Origin: an uncultured Bacteroidales bacterium
GTDB taxonomy: Bacteria > Bacteroidota > Bacteroidia > Bacteroidales > UBA932
Direction of reading: 5' to 3'
Length of the DNA: 16,375 bases
NCBI GenBank assembly: GCA_902488725.1
Contig: CABTXO010000009.1
Coordinates: 1 to 16,375 of the forward strand
Below the pieces are notes generated by a model that saw only the letters and a list, made by a program, of their open reading frames with translations, was not told the origin of the DNA and searched no databases. The position numbers and the translations under genes are program-made. Numbering within the stretch: position 1 is the stretch's first letter; every line of letters begins with the position of its first letter. Shown here piece after piece: positions 1 to 7,562 of this stretch.

Positions 1-669
1 CGGCCGCCCGGCTGAACAAAGGAATATTCCGAAAGATCTGGAAGCGTCCAGCAGGGAGATGCCGAAGGTGTCGAGCGCGCTCTTCAGGATCCGGGTCTGT
101 TCCAGGTCGGCCTTGCCCGGGCGGGGACTGCCCGAGGGATGGTTGTGGACCATGATGATTCCGCTGGCCTGCTTGTCCAAGGCTTTCTTCACGATGCGCT
201 TTGGATCGACCACGGTGGCACTGGAGCCGCCCAGGCTCAGCATCTCCTTGTGCAGGATGTAGTTGGCTCGGTTCAGGAAGACCACCCAGCACTCTTCGTG
301 GTCCAGATCCTTGAGGTCCGGCAGCAGGAGCCGGTAGATCGACTCCGCCGAGGCGACGGGCACCTTCTCGATGCCGGGATCCTCCAGACAGCCGCGCTTC
401 CCCAGTTCCATCGCCGCGGCGATCGTCGCGTAGCGGCTCCTGCCGATGCCGTCGACCTGCTGCATCTGTGCGGCATCCATCGCGGCGAGCGCGGCGAGTT
501 TCCCTTCCGACCGGGCCAGCAGCCGGTGGGCGACTTCGATCACGTTTTCCTTTCCCGTTCCGGAACCGATCAGGATGGCCAGCAGTTCCGCATTCGACAA
601 GGCATCCGCACCGTTGGCGAACAACCGTTCGCGCGGACGCTCCTCCGCGCAGAGATCTTTGATTTTCAT
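1..669 (-). CDS. radC: RadC family JAB/MPN-domain protein (C-terminus cut by the window edge)
   Basis: This frame is open from the ATG at 669 to the window edge (223 codons). It begins MKIKDLCAEERPRERLF, as RadC proteins do, with a helix-hairpin-helix-like segment around residues 65-85 (QVDGIGRSRYATI). The JAB/MPN domain follows, and its metalloprotease-type signature is complete: HNHPSG near residue 177 and an aspartate plus threonine in KADLEQT. The family is DNA-repair associated by name, but its biochemical role is unsettled. After LLD the usual DH plus a tyrosine/phenylalanine-rich end is replaced by ASRSFGIFLCSAGR, whereas the +1 frame reads SEYSFVQPGG, closer to the normal RadC end. 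This may be a small frameshift around 35-52, or real divergence. Family call is firm; the state of the C-terminus is not. Confidence 0.88.
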   Translation of the reverse strand, partial: MKIKDLCAEERPRERLFANGADALSNAELLAILIGSGTGKENVIEVAHRLLARSEGKLAALAAMDAAQMQQVDGIGRSRYATIAAAMELGKRGCLEDPGIEKVPVASAESIYRLLLPDLKDLDHEECWVVFLNRANYILHKEMLSLGGSSATVVDPKRIVKKALDKQASGIIMVHNHPSGSPRPGKADLEQTRILKSALDTFGISLLDASRSFGIFLCSAGRP

Positions 670-687
670 AGTCCAAGTACGTTTCCG

Positions 688-695
688 CCAAGATA
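688..695 (-). promoter_or_regulatory. weak candidate -7 element for radC
   Basis: On the minus strand this reads TATCTTGG, one mismatch from the Bacteroidetes -7 consensus TAnnTTTG. It sits 18 bp upstream of the radC ATG, which would give a short leader. No convincing -33 element is visible. Confidence 0.25.
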
Positions 696-707
696 CGAAC
701 CGAAAAC

Positions 708-750
708 GGAAAAAACCTTCAGAAACGACAATGTCCCTGAAGGTTTTTCC
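708..750 (-). terminator. hairpin terminator downstream of the transketolase pair
   Basis: A perfect 12-bp inverted repeat pairs 711-722 with 737-748 (AAAAACCTTCAG and CTGAAGGTTTTT) around a 14-nt loop. On the minus strand the stem ends in a U-rich run, as in intrinsic terminators. It lies 55 bp after the stop of the transketolase C-terminal gene and before radC, so it should end the transketolase transcript. The arms are symmetrical, so it could also act on the other strand. Confidence 0.65.
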
Positions 751-805
751 GATTCTTTCGGTTTTTTCTGTTTTTTTCGGGAATATCCCCCCCCGGAAAA
801 GGCCC

Positions 806-1759
806 CTACTTCCGGAGGAGGACTTTCTTCGCGGCTTCCGCGATGTGGGCGGCGTCCAGTCCGTAGGCGGCCAGCAATTCGGAAGGCGTGCCGCTCTGTC
901 CGAACCGGTCCTTCCCGTTCACGAATTCGATCGGCTTTGGGGAGGATGCGGCGAGGGTGCCGGCGATCAGTTCGCCCAGCCCGCCGGCCATGTTGTGCTC
1001 TTCGGCGACTACGACGGCCCCGGTCTTGACGGCGGAGGCCAGCACGGTCTCCGTGTCAAGCGGCTTGAGGGTGGCGACGTCCCCGACGGCGGCGCATATT
1101 CCTTCCGCTTCCAGGGCTTCGGCAGCCTTCAGGGCTTCCCAGACCAGGTGTCCGGTCGCGAAGATCGAAACATCCTTGCCCTCGTTGAGCACATAGGACT
1201 TGCCGATTTCGAAGGACAGGTTCTCCGGCCAGAAGTCGGCGACTTTCGGCCGACCGAAACGCAGGTACACGGGCCCCTGGTACCGCGCGGCGGCGAGGGT
1301 GGCGAGGCGGGTCTGCGTGTAGTCGCAGGGATTGATGACCACCATGCCGGGGAGGGCGCGCATCAGCGCGATGTCTTCCATGGTCTGGTGGGTCGCCCCG
1401 TCTTCGCCGAGGGTGATGCCGGCGTGGGAGGATGCGATCTTGACGTTCGTTCTTCCGTAGGCGACTTCCTGGCGCACCTGGTCGTAGACCCGGCCGGTCA
1501 CGAATTCCGCGAAGGATCCCACGAAGGGGACCTTTCCGGTGATGGCGAGGCCGGCGGCGACGCCGATCATGTTGGCTTCCGCGATGCCGCACTGGAAGTA
1601 GCGGTCGGGATAGGCATCCGCGAAAGCCTCCATCTTCAGGGAGCCCTTGAGATCCGCCGTCAGCGCGAGCACGTTGGCGTCGGCCTGACCCGCTTCGAGG
1701 AGACCGGCACCGAAGCCGCTGCGGGTGTCCTTCTTTCCTTTGTCTGTGTATTTGTTCAT
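806..1759 (-). CDS. transketolase, C-terminal subunit (split transketolase)
   Basis: The 317-residue protein carries the pyrimidine-binding and C-terminal domains of transketolase. Key features are the catalytic glutamate in CGIAEANMIG (E61), the SFAEF segment near 82-86, and DGATHQ (121-125), whose histidine lies in the substrate pocket. A Rossmann-like C-terminal domain follows from about residue 190. With the upstream gene it makes one full enzyme, which moves two-carbon ketol units between sugar phosphates in the non-oxidative pentose phosphate pathway, using thiamine diphosphate. It starts 13 bp after the stop of the N-terminal subunit and has a purine-rich GGAAAAGAG just before the ATG, so the two are translated from one mRNA. 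DXP synthase is less likely because of its length and the split. Confidence 0.92.
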   Translation of the reverse strand: MNKYTDKGKKDTRSGFGAGLLEAGQADANVLALTADLKGSLKMEAFADAYPDRYFQCGIAEANMIGVAAGLAITGKVPFVGSFAEFVTGRVYDQVRQEVAYGRTNVKIASSHAGITLGEDGATHQTMEDIALMRALPGMVVINPCDYTQTRLATLAAARYQGPVYLRFGRPKVADFWPENLSFEIGKSYVLNEGKDVSIFATGHLVWEALKAAEALEAEGICAAVGDVATLKPLDTETVLASAVKTGAVVVAEEHNMAGGLGELIAGTLAASSPKPIEFVNGKDRFGQSGTPSELLAAYGLDAAHIAEAAKKVLLRK

Positions 1760-1772
1760 GTCTCTTTTCCGA

Positions 1773-2627
1773 TTAAAAGTCTCCCAATGTCTCTTCCAAC
1801 TGCTTCAGGGCATCCGCACACTGCTCCTCGGAGGGAGCCTTGCCGTGCCACTTGTGCGTTCCGGCCATGAAGTCGACCCCCTGTCCCATTTCGGTGCGGA
1901 ACAGGATCATGACCGGCTTGCCCAGGCCATGCTTGGCTTTTGCGGCGTCGAAGGCCGCCAGGATCTTGTCGAAATCATGTCCGTCCGCGACGATGACGTC
2001 CCAGCCGAAGGCCTTCCATTTGGCTTCCAGGTCGCCCAGACCGGCGACTTCGCTGGTCGGTCCGTCGATCTGCTGCCCGTTCCAGTCGGTCATGGCCACG
2101 AGGTTGTCCACCCGGTGATGCGCGGCGAAGATGCCCGCTTCCCAGATCTGTCCTTCTTCGCTTTCACCGTCCCCGCACAGGACGAAGACCGTGTGCGGAT
2201 CCTTGTCCAGCTTCTTCCCCAGGGCGATGCCGGCCGCCGCGGAAAGTCCCTGGCCCAATGAACCGGATGCCTGGGTGATGCCGGGCAGTCCTTTCTGGAT
2301 GGAGGGGTGCCCCTGCAGGCGGGAGCCGAATTTCCGCAGGCTCGCCAGTTCCGACACCGGGAAGTAGCCCGCGCGCGCCAGGATCGCATAGTAGACCGGC
2401 GCGAGGTGACCGGCGGACAGGATGAACACGTCCTGGCCCCTGCCGTCCCGGGTCCATGTCGCGGGATCCTGGTCCATGACCTTGAAATACAGGGCCGTCA
2501 GGATGTCCGTACAGCCGAGCGATCCGCCCGGATGTCCGGAGCCGGCGAGCGTGACCATCCGGAGGATGTCCCTTCTTGCCTGGGAGGCGATCTTCTTCAA
2601 ATCTTCTGGTGAATGCATCGAGTTCAT
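1773..2627 (-). CDS. transketolase, N-terminal subunit (split transketolase)
   Basis: The 284-residue protein is the thiamine-diphosphate binding half of transketolase. Visible motifs are SGHPGGSLG (30-38, His32), LSAGHLAP (70-77, His74), GSLGQGLS (122-129), the cofactor and Mg motif GDGESEEGQIWEA (152-164) with Asp181 and Asn183 in the following DWNGQQIDG, and HKWHGKAP near the C-terminus. Two-gene transketolases are common in anaerobic Bacteroidota and Firmicutes. It is the first gene of a two-gene operon and has a perfect -7 element 26 bp upstream of its ATG. M4 (at 2618) is an alternative start; the first ATG was chosen because it keeps a normal leader length. Confidence 0.93.
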   Translation of the reverse strand: MNSMHSPEDLKKIASQARRDILRMVTLAGSGHPGGSLGCTDILTALYFKVMDQDPATWTRDGRGQDVFILSAGHLAPVYYAILARAGYFPVSELASLRKFGSRLQGHPSIQKGLPGITQASGSLGQGLSAAAGIALGKKLDKDPHTVFVLCGDGESEEGQIWEAGIFAAHHRVDNLVAMTDWNGQQIDGPTSEVAGLGDLEAKWKAFGWDVIVADGHDFDKILAAFDAAKAKHGLGKPVMILFRTEMGQGVDFMAGTHKWHGKAPSEEQCADALKQLEETLGDF

Positions 2628-2653
2628 ATTATTGGTTTTTGCAAAGAGACTAA

Positions 2654-2661
2654 CAAATATA
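2654..2661 (-). promoter_or_regulatory. -7 promoter element for the transketolase operon
   Basis: The minus strand reads TATATTTG, a perfect match to TAnnTTTG. Transcription would start near 2650, giving a leader of about 23 nt. The stretch upstream is AT-rich, but no clear -33 TTG box stands out. The same octamer recurs at 14477-14484 and 14664-14671. Confidence 0.65.
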
Positions 2662-2687
2662 AGTCTTTTTTATGAAGGAAAAAAGTT

Positions 2688-2695
2688 TAACTTTG
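2688..2695 (+). promoter_or_regulatory. -7 promoter element for lpdA
   Basis: The plus strand reads TAACTTTG, a perfect TAnnTTTG match. A start near 2699 would leave a leader of about 34 nt before the lpdA ATG at 2733. It lies 26 bp from the divergent transketolase element, so the two polymerases would compete for one short AT-rich region. Confidence 0.65.
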
Positions 2696-2732
2696 CACGA
2701 CCTTTCAGATTACATTTTGTAACTAAGATACC

Positions 2733-4121
2733 ATGTACGATTTGGCGATTGTCGGGGGCGGCCCCGGCGGATATGTGGCCGCGGAACGGGCGGGGGCGGC
2801 CGGTCTCAAAACAATCCTGTTCGAACGGAAGTCCCTCGGCGGCGTCTGCCTCAACGAAGGCTGCATCCCGACCAAGACCTTGCTGTACAGCGCGAAAGTG
2901 TACAACTATGCCCTGACAGGTGCGCACTACGGCGTGCATGTGCAGGAACCTGCGTTTTCCTATTCAGAGATGATGATGCGCAAGAACAAGGTCGTGAAGA
3001 AGCTTGTGGGCGGGGTGAAAGCGGCCCTGAAGGCCGGTGCGGTGGAGGTGGTCAACGCCGAAGCCCTGATCAAGGGGCAGGATGCGGAAGGCATCCGCCT
3101 GCAGGCGGGGGATCAGGAATATGTTGCCGTGAACCTGCTGATCTGCACGGGTTCCGAGGCGGCCGTTCCGCCGTTCCCGGGACTGGCGGAGGCGGGCGGC
3201 GTGATCGTCACCAACCGGGAGATCCTGGCGTTGGAGGAGCAGCCGAAGGAACTGGTCATCATCGGCGGCGGGGTCATCGGCATGGAGTTCGCCTCCTTCT
3301 TCAACACCATCGGGACGAAGGTGACCGTCGTGGAGATGCTGCCGAAGATCCTCGGGCCGCTCGACGACGAGATCAGCGCCCTCCTGCAGAAGATCTATGC
3401 CAAACGCGGGATTACCTTCTGCCTGTCCTGCAAGGTGACGGGCATCGAGGGCAACGAGGTGGTGTACGAAGACCCCGAAGGGCAGGTCTGCCGGGTGGCC
3501 GGGGACAAGATCCTCGTTTCGGTGGGCCGCCGGGCGAACCTGACGGGCTTCGGCGCCGAGTCGCTCGGACTGGCGTACCTGGAGAACAAGGCGGGGCGTC
3601 CGGTGGGCATCCGGGTGGACGAGCACATGCGGACGAACGTGCCGCACGTCTATGCGGCGGGCGACGTGACGGGCTTCTCGATGCTGGCGCACACGGCCAG
3701 CCGGGAAGGCGAGGTCGCGGTCAACCATATTCTCGGAAAAGAAGACCGGATGCGTTACGATGCCATCCCGGGAATCGTGTACACCAATCCCGAGGTGGCG
3801 GGGGTCGGCCTGACGGAAGAGCAGGCGGCGGCGTCCGGGAAGGAATATGCTGTGGTGAAGCTGCCGATGGCATATTCGGGACGCTTCGTGGCGGAGAACG
3901 AGCGGGGCGAGGGGCTGTGCAAGATGATTGTGGGAAAGGAGCGGCACGAGGTGCTGGGCCTGCACATGCTCGGCAACCCCTGTTCGGAGATCATCCAGAG
4001 CGGCTGCATCGCCATCGAGGCCGGCATGACGCTGGAGCAGCTGCAGAAGACTGTGTTCCCGCACCCCACCGTCTCCGAAATCATCAAGGAAACCGCCTTC
4101 GCGCTGAGGACCTCGGAGTAA
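2733..4121 (+). CDS. lpdA: dihydrolipoamide dehydrogenase (E3)
   Basis: The 462-residue flavoprotein reoxidises dihydrolipoyl groups of 2-oxoacid dehydrogenases or the glycine cleavage system, passing electrons to NAD+. The FAD-binding GGGPGG is at residues 8-13, and the redox disulfide motif GGVCLNEGCIPTK has Cys39 and Cys44. A second dinucleotide motif, IIGGGVIGMEF, binds NAD. The second FAD motif is HVYAAGDVTG, and the C-terminal interface has HPTVSE with the catalytic pair His444 and Glu449. Length is normal. No E1 or E2 gene lies nearby, so which complex it serves cannot be told from this window. The convergent gene is a lipoate-protein ligase, which fits a shared lipoyl theme. Mercuric reductase is excluded by the His-Glu pair and the lack of a C-terminal Cys pair. 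Confidence 0.95.
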   Translation: MYDLAIVGGGPGGYVAAERAGAAGLKTILFERKSLGGVCLNEGCIPTKTLLYSAKVYNYALTGAHYGVHVQEPAFSYSEMMMRKNKVVKKLVGGVKAALKAGAVEVVNAEALIKGQDAEGIRLQAGDQEYVAVNLLICTGSEAAVPPFPGLAEAGGVIVTNREILALEEQPKELVIIGGGVIGMEFASFFNTIGTKVTVVEMLPKILGPLDDEISALLQKIYAKRGITFCLSCKVTGIEGNEVVYEDPEGQVCRVAGDKILVSVGRRANLTGFGAESLGLAYLENKAGRPVGIRVDEHMRTNVPHVYAAGDVTGFSMLAHTASREGEVAVNHILGKEDRMRYDAIPGIVYTNPEVAGVGLTEEQAAASGKEYAVVKLPMAYSGRFVAENERGEGLCKMIVGKERHEVLGLHMLGNPCSEIIQSGCIAIEAGMTLEQLQKTVFPHPTVSEIIKETAFALRTSE

Positions 4122-4236
4122 TCTCGGGGCGCGGTTCCGTTCCCTTTTCAGCACGCTGCGTACACTCGGCCACGGAGCGGACGGTTTCCTTGGCTGTGTG
4201 TGCGGGCCGCGTACGTTCGGGCAGGCGCCCGGGGGG

Positions 4237-5190
4237 TTACCGGAGGATGAGGGCGGCGAGCTGGCCGGGGGTGACGCCGTCGAAGTAGCGGTGGACATCC
4301 GCTTCGCGGAGTTCCGCGAGGAGGGCGTCTTTTTCGTACCGCAGTCCGACGAGCCGCTGTTCCAGCGCCCGGGGAGTCAGCCCGCCGAGGAAGTCCCCGC
4401 CGAAGGTGATTTCGGAGATCCGGCCGTGATCCACGCAGACATGGACCTCCACCGTTCCGCAGGGGAGTTTTTCCCGGGCGGAGAAATCGGCCTCATGGGA
4501 GTGGCCGTAGATCCAGTCCCAGGTGGAGAACTTCTCGTCCGCGATTTTCCGGACTTCCGAAAGTTGTTCCGCCGTCAGCAGGATTTCGGAATCCCCGTCA
4601 GACAGAATCTCCTGCAGTTTCGCCTGCAGCGCGTCCAGCGACGGAAAGCCGGGCAGATATTCCTTGAGGTTCGCCACATGTGAGCGCACAGACGCGATGC
4701 CCTTGGCGTTCATCTTCGAGCCCGGCGTGTCCAGCACGTGCCCCAGCGTCTCCAGGTCCACGTCGTACATCAGGGTGCCGTGCACGATTTCCCGGCCGTG
4801 CGAGACCCGGCGCGCATAGCCCGAGACCTTCCGCCCTTCCACGAATATGTCGTTCCGCCCGGTCAGCTCGGCCGGTACGCCCAGCTGCCGGAGGGCGTCC
4901 ACCACGGGCCGGGGCGTGACCTCCTTCCCGATGAGGGTGTAGTTCATGTTCTGCAGGTCGTGGTAGACAGCCCCGCCGCCCGTCACCCGCCGCGCCAGGA
5001 TGATGCCGCGCGCATTCAGATAGTCCAGGTTGACTTCGCTGTAGGCGTTCTGGTTCAGTCCGATGATGACCGAAGGGCGGTTTCGCCACAGGAAGAAAAA
5101 GGGCCCTTCGGAAGGAATATGCTCGAGGGCATATTCATCGAGCGACATGTTGAAATGCGGGTCGGTCGAGGGATTGATGAGGTATTTCAT
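4237..5190 (-). CDS. lplA: lipoate--protein ligase
   Basis: The 317-residue enzyme activates free lipoate with ATP and attaches it to a lysine of lipoyl domains such as E2 or GcvH. Signature motifs are RRVTGGGAVYHD (67-78), QNMNYT (80-85), and GRNDIFVEGRKVSGYARR (111-128), in which Lys121 is the conserved catalytic lysine. A C-terminal accessory domain follows from about 225 (EKFSTWDWIYG), so this is the full-length LplA type that can make its own lipoyl-AMP. It begins 9 bp after the stop of the HAD phosphatase and is probably cotranscribed with it. It converges on lpdA across 115 bp, in which I see no strong terminator. Confidence 0.93.
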   Translation of the reverse strand: MKYLINPSTDPHFNMSLDEYALEHIPSEGPFFFLWRNRPSVIIGLNQNAYSEVNLDYLNARGIILARRVTGGGAVYHDLQNMNYTLIGKEVTPRPVVDALRQLGVPAELTGRNDIFVEGRKVSGYARRVSHGREIVHGTLMYDVDLETLGHVLDTPGSKMNAKGIASVRSHVANLKEYLPGFPSLDALQAKLQEILSDGDSEILLTAEQLSEVRKIADEKFSTWDWIYGHSHEADFSAREKLPCGTVEVHVCVDHGRISEITFGGDFLGGLTPRALEQRLVGLRYEKDALLAELREADVHRYFDGVTPGQLAALILR

Positions 5191-5199
5191 GATCCGAGG

Positions 5200-6087
5200 T
5201 TATTCGGAAAGAAGCAGTTCGCCCAGTTCCCGGATGTCCCGGACGATGAAGTCCGCCGGGAAGAAGGCGGGATGCGGGTTGGTGCGGGCGTCTTCGGCCA
5301 CCTGCAGGGCCGTTTCGAGGGTGGTCTCCCCGGAGAGGACCAGCACGCTCACCGCGCCGGCGTTGTGGCCCATGGCGATGTCGGTGTAGATCCGGTCGCC
5401 GACCATGGCGATCTCCTCCGGCCGCAGGCCGTGCCGGCTTCGGATGCCGTCGAGCATGGTCGGATCGGGCTTCCCGAGGACGATGTCCGGCTTGCGTCCG
5501 GATGCGGTCGCGATGCAGGCCTGGAGGGAGCCGCAGTCCACCAGTATCGTGCGCTGGTCGGTCGGGCAGACCCGGTCGGGATTGGTCGCGATGTACGGAA
5601 TGCCTTGCGCGGCCCACCAGGCGGCCCGGCAGAGTCGGGAATAGGTCAGCGTGGTGTCGAAGGCCACGACCAGGGCGTCCGGCACGTCGTCCGGGCTGTC
5701 CGCCGTCGCCTCGAAGCCGGCTTTCTCGAATTGCTCCACCATGCTCGGTGTCCCCAGCAGGAACAGCCGCCGGGCGGACGGGTGCCGTTCCCGGAGGTAG
5801 TCGATTGCGGCCAGGGAAGTCGTGTACATGTTCCCTTCATCCGCTTCGATGCCCATCCGGGCGAGTTTGGCGAGGTAGTCCGCCACCGACTTGGTCGGGT
5901 TGTTCGTCAGAAAGGAATAGCCGATGCCGGCCTTCCGCATCTGCGCGAGAAAGTCCAGGGTGAAGGGGAAGAGGCTGTTTTCCAGGTAAAGGGTGCCGTC
6001 CATGTCGAGGGCCACGTGCCGGATCCGGCGGAGTTTCGCCTTCTGTTCCGGCGAAAGGGTCTTGTTGTAATTCTCTTTCCAGGTCAT
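5200..6087 (-). CDS. HAD-IIA family sugar-phosphate phosphatase (NagD-like)
   Basis: With the ATG at 6087 the protein has 295 residues. HAD motif I is ALDMDGTLY with Asp28 and Asp30; motif II is FLTNNPTKS (Thr61); motif III is VLGKPDP; motif IV is MVGDRIYTDI. The cap between motifs II and III marks class IIA, so it probably removes phosphate from a sugar phosphate, phosphoglycolate or a nucleotide; the substrate cannot be read from sequence. An ATG 18 bp further upstream (6105) is possible, but a perfect -7 element at 6093-6100 lies between the two, so the downstream ATG was chosen. It is divergent from an organophosphate antiporter and upstream of lplA on one strand. Confidence 0.87.
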   Translation of the reverse strand: MTWKENYNKTLSPEQKAKLRRIRHVALDMDGTLYLENSLFPFTLDFLAQMRKAGIGYSFLTNNPTKSVADYLAKLARMGIEADEGNMYTTSLAAIDYLRERHPSARRLFLLGTPSMVEQFEKAGFEATADSPDDVPDALVVAFDTTLTYSRLCRAAWWAAQGIPYIATNPDRVCPTDQRTILVDCGSLQACIATASGRKPDIVLGKPDPTMLDGIRSRHGLRPEEIAMVGDRIYTDIAMGHNAGAVSVLVLSGETTLETALQVAEDARTNPHPAFFPADFIVRDIRELGELLLSE

Positions 6088-6092
6088 GGACG

Positions 6093-6100
6093 CAAAAATA
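6093..6100 (-). promoter_or_regulatory. -7 promoter element 5 bp before the HAD phosphatase ATG
   Basis: The minus strand reads TATTTTTG, a perfect TAnnTTTG match. Only CGTCC separates it from the ATG at 6087, so transcription would start at or next to the start codon. It is 5 bp from the opposing -7 element of the MFS gene. Confidence 0.5.
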
Positions 6101-6105
6101 ATCAT

Positions 6106-6113
6106 TATCTTTG
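6106..6113 (+). promoter_or_regulatory. -7 promoter element for the organophosphate antiporter
   Basis: The plus strand reads TATCTTTG, a perfect TAnnTTTG match, 25 bp before the ATG at 6139. The predicted leader is about 22 nt, like those of the transketolase and DegT-A genes. Confidence 0.6.
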
Positions 6114-6138
6114 TCTTTTCGACACATATTCACACATC

Positions 6139-7554
6139 ATGGATCCATCGGTTCACAAGAAGTACAACTATTGGCAGTGGCGGACACTCATCATCCTGAT
6201 GATCGGGTACGCCCTGTTCTATTTCGTCCGGAAGAATTTCAGCATCGTGATGCCCGCCCTGGAATCGGAGCTGGGCATCAGCAAGCTGCGGTTGGGAATA
6301 TTCCTGACTCTGAACGGCATCATCTACGGGGTCTCCCGTTTCATCAACGGCTTCCTGGTGGACCGGATCCGGGCGAAGCGGATCATGATGGCCTGCGGTC
6401 TCGCCCTGTCCGCCCTCGTCACGGTGCTCATCGGCCTGAGCCCGCAGATGAACGGCCTCTTCCATTTCCTGGACGGGGAAGGGAAGGCGACGCTGGGACT
6501 GGTTTATTTCATCGGCAGCCTCTGGCTCATCAACGGCTACATGCAGGGCATGGGCTATCCGCCCTGCTGCACCCTCATGGCGCACTGGATCAAGCCTTCT
6601 GAACTGGCCACCAAGCAGTCCGTCTGGAACAGTTCCCATTCCATCGGAGCGGGTCTCGTGGCCTTTCTCTGCGCCACGGTGATCCTCGGCTCCTTCGGCT
6701 ACGAAGCCTGGCAGTGGTGCTTCTTCATCCCCGCCATCCTGGCCTTCCTGGGGGCCTTCCTGCTGCTCTTCGGGCTGAAGGATTCACCGTCCGATGTCGG
6801 CCTTCCCGCTCCGGAAGCGCTGGATGCGCATGCGTCCGCAAGTGAAATCCGGCAGGAAGATCCCGCCTTCGCACAGCGGGCCTACAAGCGGCTCGTGAAG
6901 CAGATGGTCTTCCGGAACCCGGCGGTCTGGATCATTGCGCTCACGAATTTCTGCGTGTACATCATCCGCTTCACGATTCTGGACTGGGGCTCCACCTTCC
7001 TGACGCAGTACAAGGGCCTGTCGATCCAGGCGGCCGGGAACACGGTGGCGGCCTCCGAGATCGTGGGCGGCATCGTCGGCACCCTGCTTGCCGGCTGGGC
7101 GACGGACAAGTTCTTCAAGAGCCGTGCTCAGCGCACCAGCCTGCTGGGGTTGCTGGGTGCGACGGTCTGCTTCCTGCTCTTCTGGCGGATGCCCTCCGGT
7201 GCAAACGTCTGGGCGGTGCTCTGCATCGTCATGGCCAGCTTTTTCATCTACATGCCCCAGGCCCTGCTCGGGATCGCCGCTTCCAATCAGGCGACCAAGC
7301 GCGCAGCCGCTTCGGCCAATGGAGTCGTAGGAATATTCGGCTACGCCAGCACGGCCGTGTCCGGCATCGCCTTCGGCTACCTGGCGGACAGACTGGGCTG
7401 GAATTCTGTCTTCGAAGTCGCCATCGTCTTCGGTCTCGTCGGCATTGTCCTGCTGGCTTTTCTCTGGAAGGCTCCGGCGGACGGATATGCGAAAGCCGAC
7501 AGGATCCTGGCGGATCTGTCGGCTTCGTCGGAGAATTCCCCGTCCGACCTGTAG
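6139..7554 (+). CDS. MFS organophosphate:phosphate antiporter (GlpT/UhpT type)
   Basis: The 471-residue inner-membrane protein has about 12 hydrophobic segments and follows E. coli GlpT closely: YFVRKNFSIVMPAL (28-41), GYMQGMGYPPC in the fourth to fifth helix region, WNSSHSIGAG, and YIIRFTILDWG in helix 7. The two phosphate-binding arginines (GlpT Arg45 and Arg269) correspond to Arg31 and Arg277, and the GlpT pocket histidine to His167. It should exchange an organic phosphate (glycerol-3-phosphate or a hexose phosphate) for inorganic phosphate. The frame stays open far upstream, antisense to the HAD and lplA genes; the ATG at 6139 is chosen from family alignment and the promoter. It converges on the ceramidase-B gene with 8 bp between stops and no clear terminator. 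Confidence 0.92.
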   Translation: MDPSVHKKYNYWQWRTLIILMIGYALFYFVRKNFSIVMPALESELGISKLRLGIFLTLNGIIYGVSRFINGFLVDRIRAKRIMMACGLALSALVTVLIGLSPQMNGLFHFLDGEGKATLGLVYFIGSLWLINGYMQGMGYPPCCTLMAHWIKPSELATKQSVWNSSHSIGAGLVAFLCATVILGSFGYEAWQWCFFIPAILAFLGAFLLLFGLKDSPSDVGLPAPEALDAHASASEIRQEDPAFAQRAYKRLVKQMVFRNPAVWIIALTNFCVYIIRFTILDWGSTFLTQYKGLSIQAAGNTVAASEIVGGIVGTLLAGWATDKFFKSRAQRTSLLGLLGATVCFLLFWRMPSGANVWAVLCIVMASFFIYMPQALLGIAASNQATKRAAASANGVVGIFGYASTAVSGIAFGYLADRLGWNSVFEVAIVFGLVGIVLLAFLWKAPADGYAKADRILADLSASSENSPSDL

Positions 7555-7562
7555 GGCGGGAA

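Noticed and set aside
139..1870. Overlapping long plus-strand frames opposite radC and the transketolase genes
   Set aside because: They run antisense to confident genes and across the terminator hairpin, and show no domain.
4122..4236. Terminator between lpdA and lplA
   Set aside because: Only weak GC-rich stems (for example CGGGC with GCCCG near 4218-4231) are visible, without a T-tract on either strand.
2964..4298. 444-codon minus-strand frame opposite lpdA
   Set aside because: It is a His/Arg-rich shadow of lpdA, whose motifs are complete on the plus strand.
4738..6138. Upstream extension of the antiporter frame, antisense to the HAD and lplA genes
   Set aside because: The frame is open by GC-rich chance. 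Family alignment, the TAnnTTTG element and the ATG at 6139 fix the start, and the extension resembles no protein.
7527..7548. Six-base inverted repeat GTCGGA/TCCGAC at the end of the antiporter gene as a terminator
   Set aside because: It is short, lies inside coding sequence and has no T-run after it.
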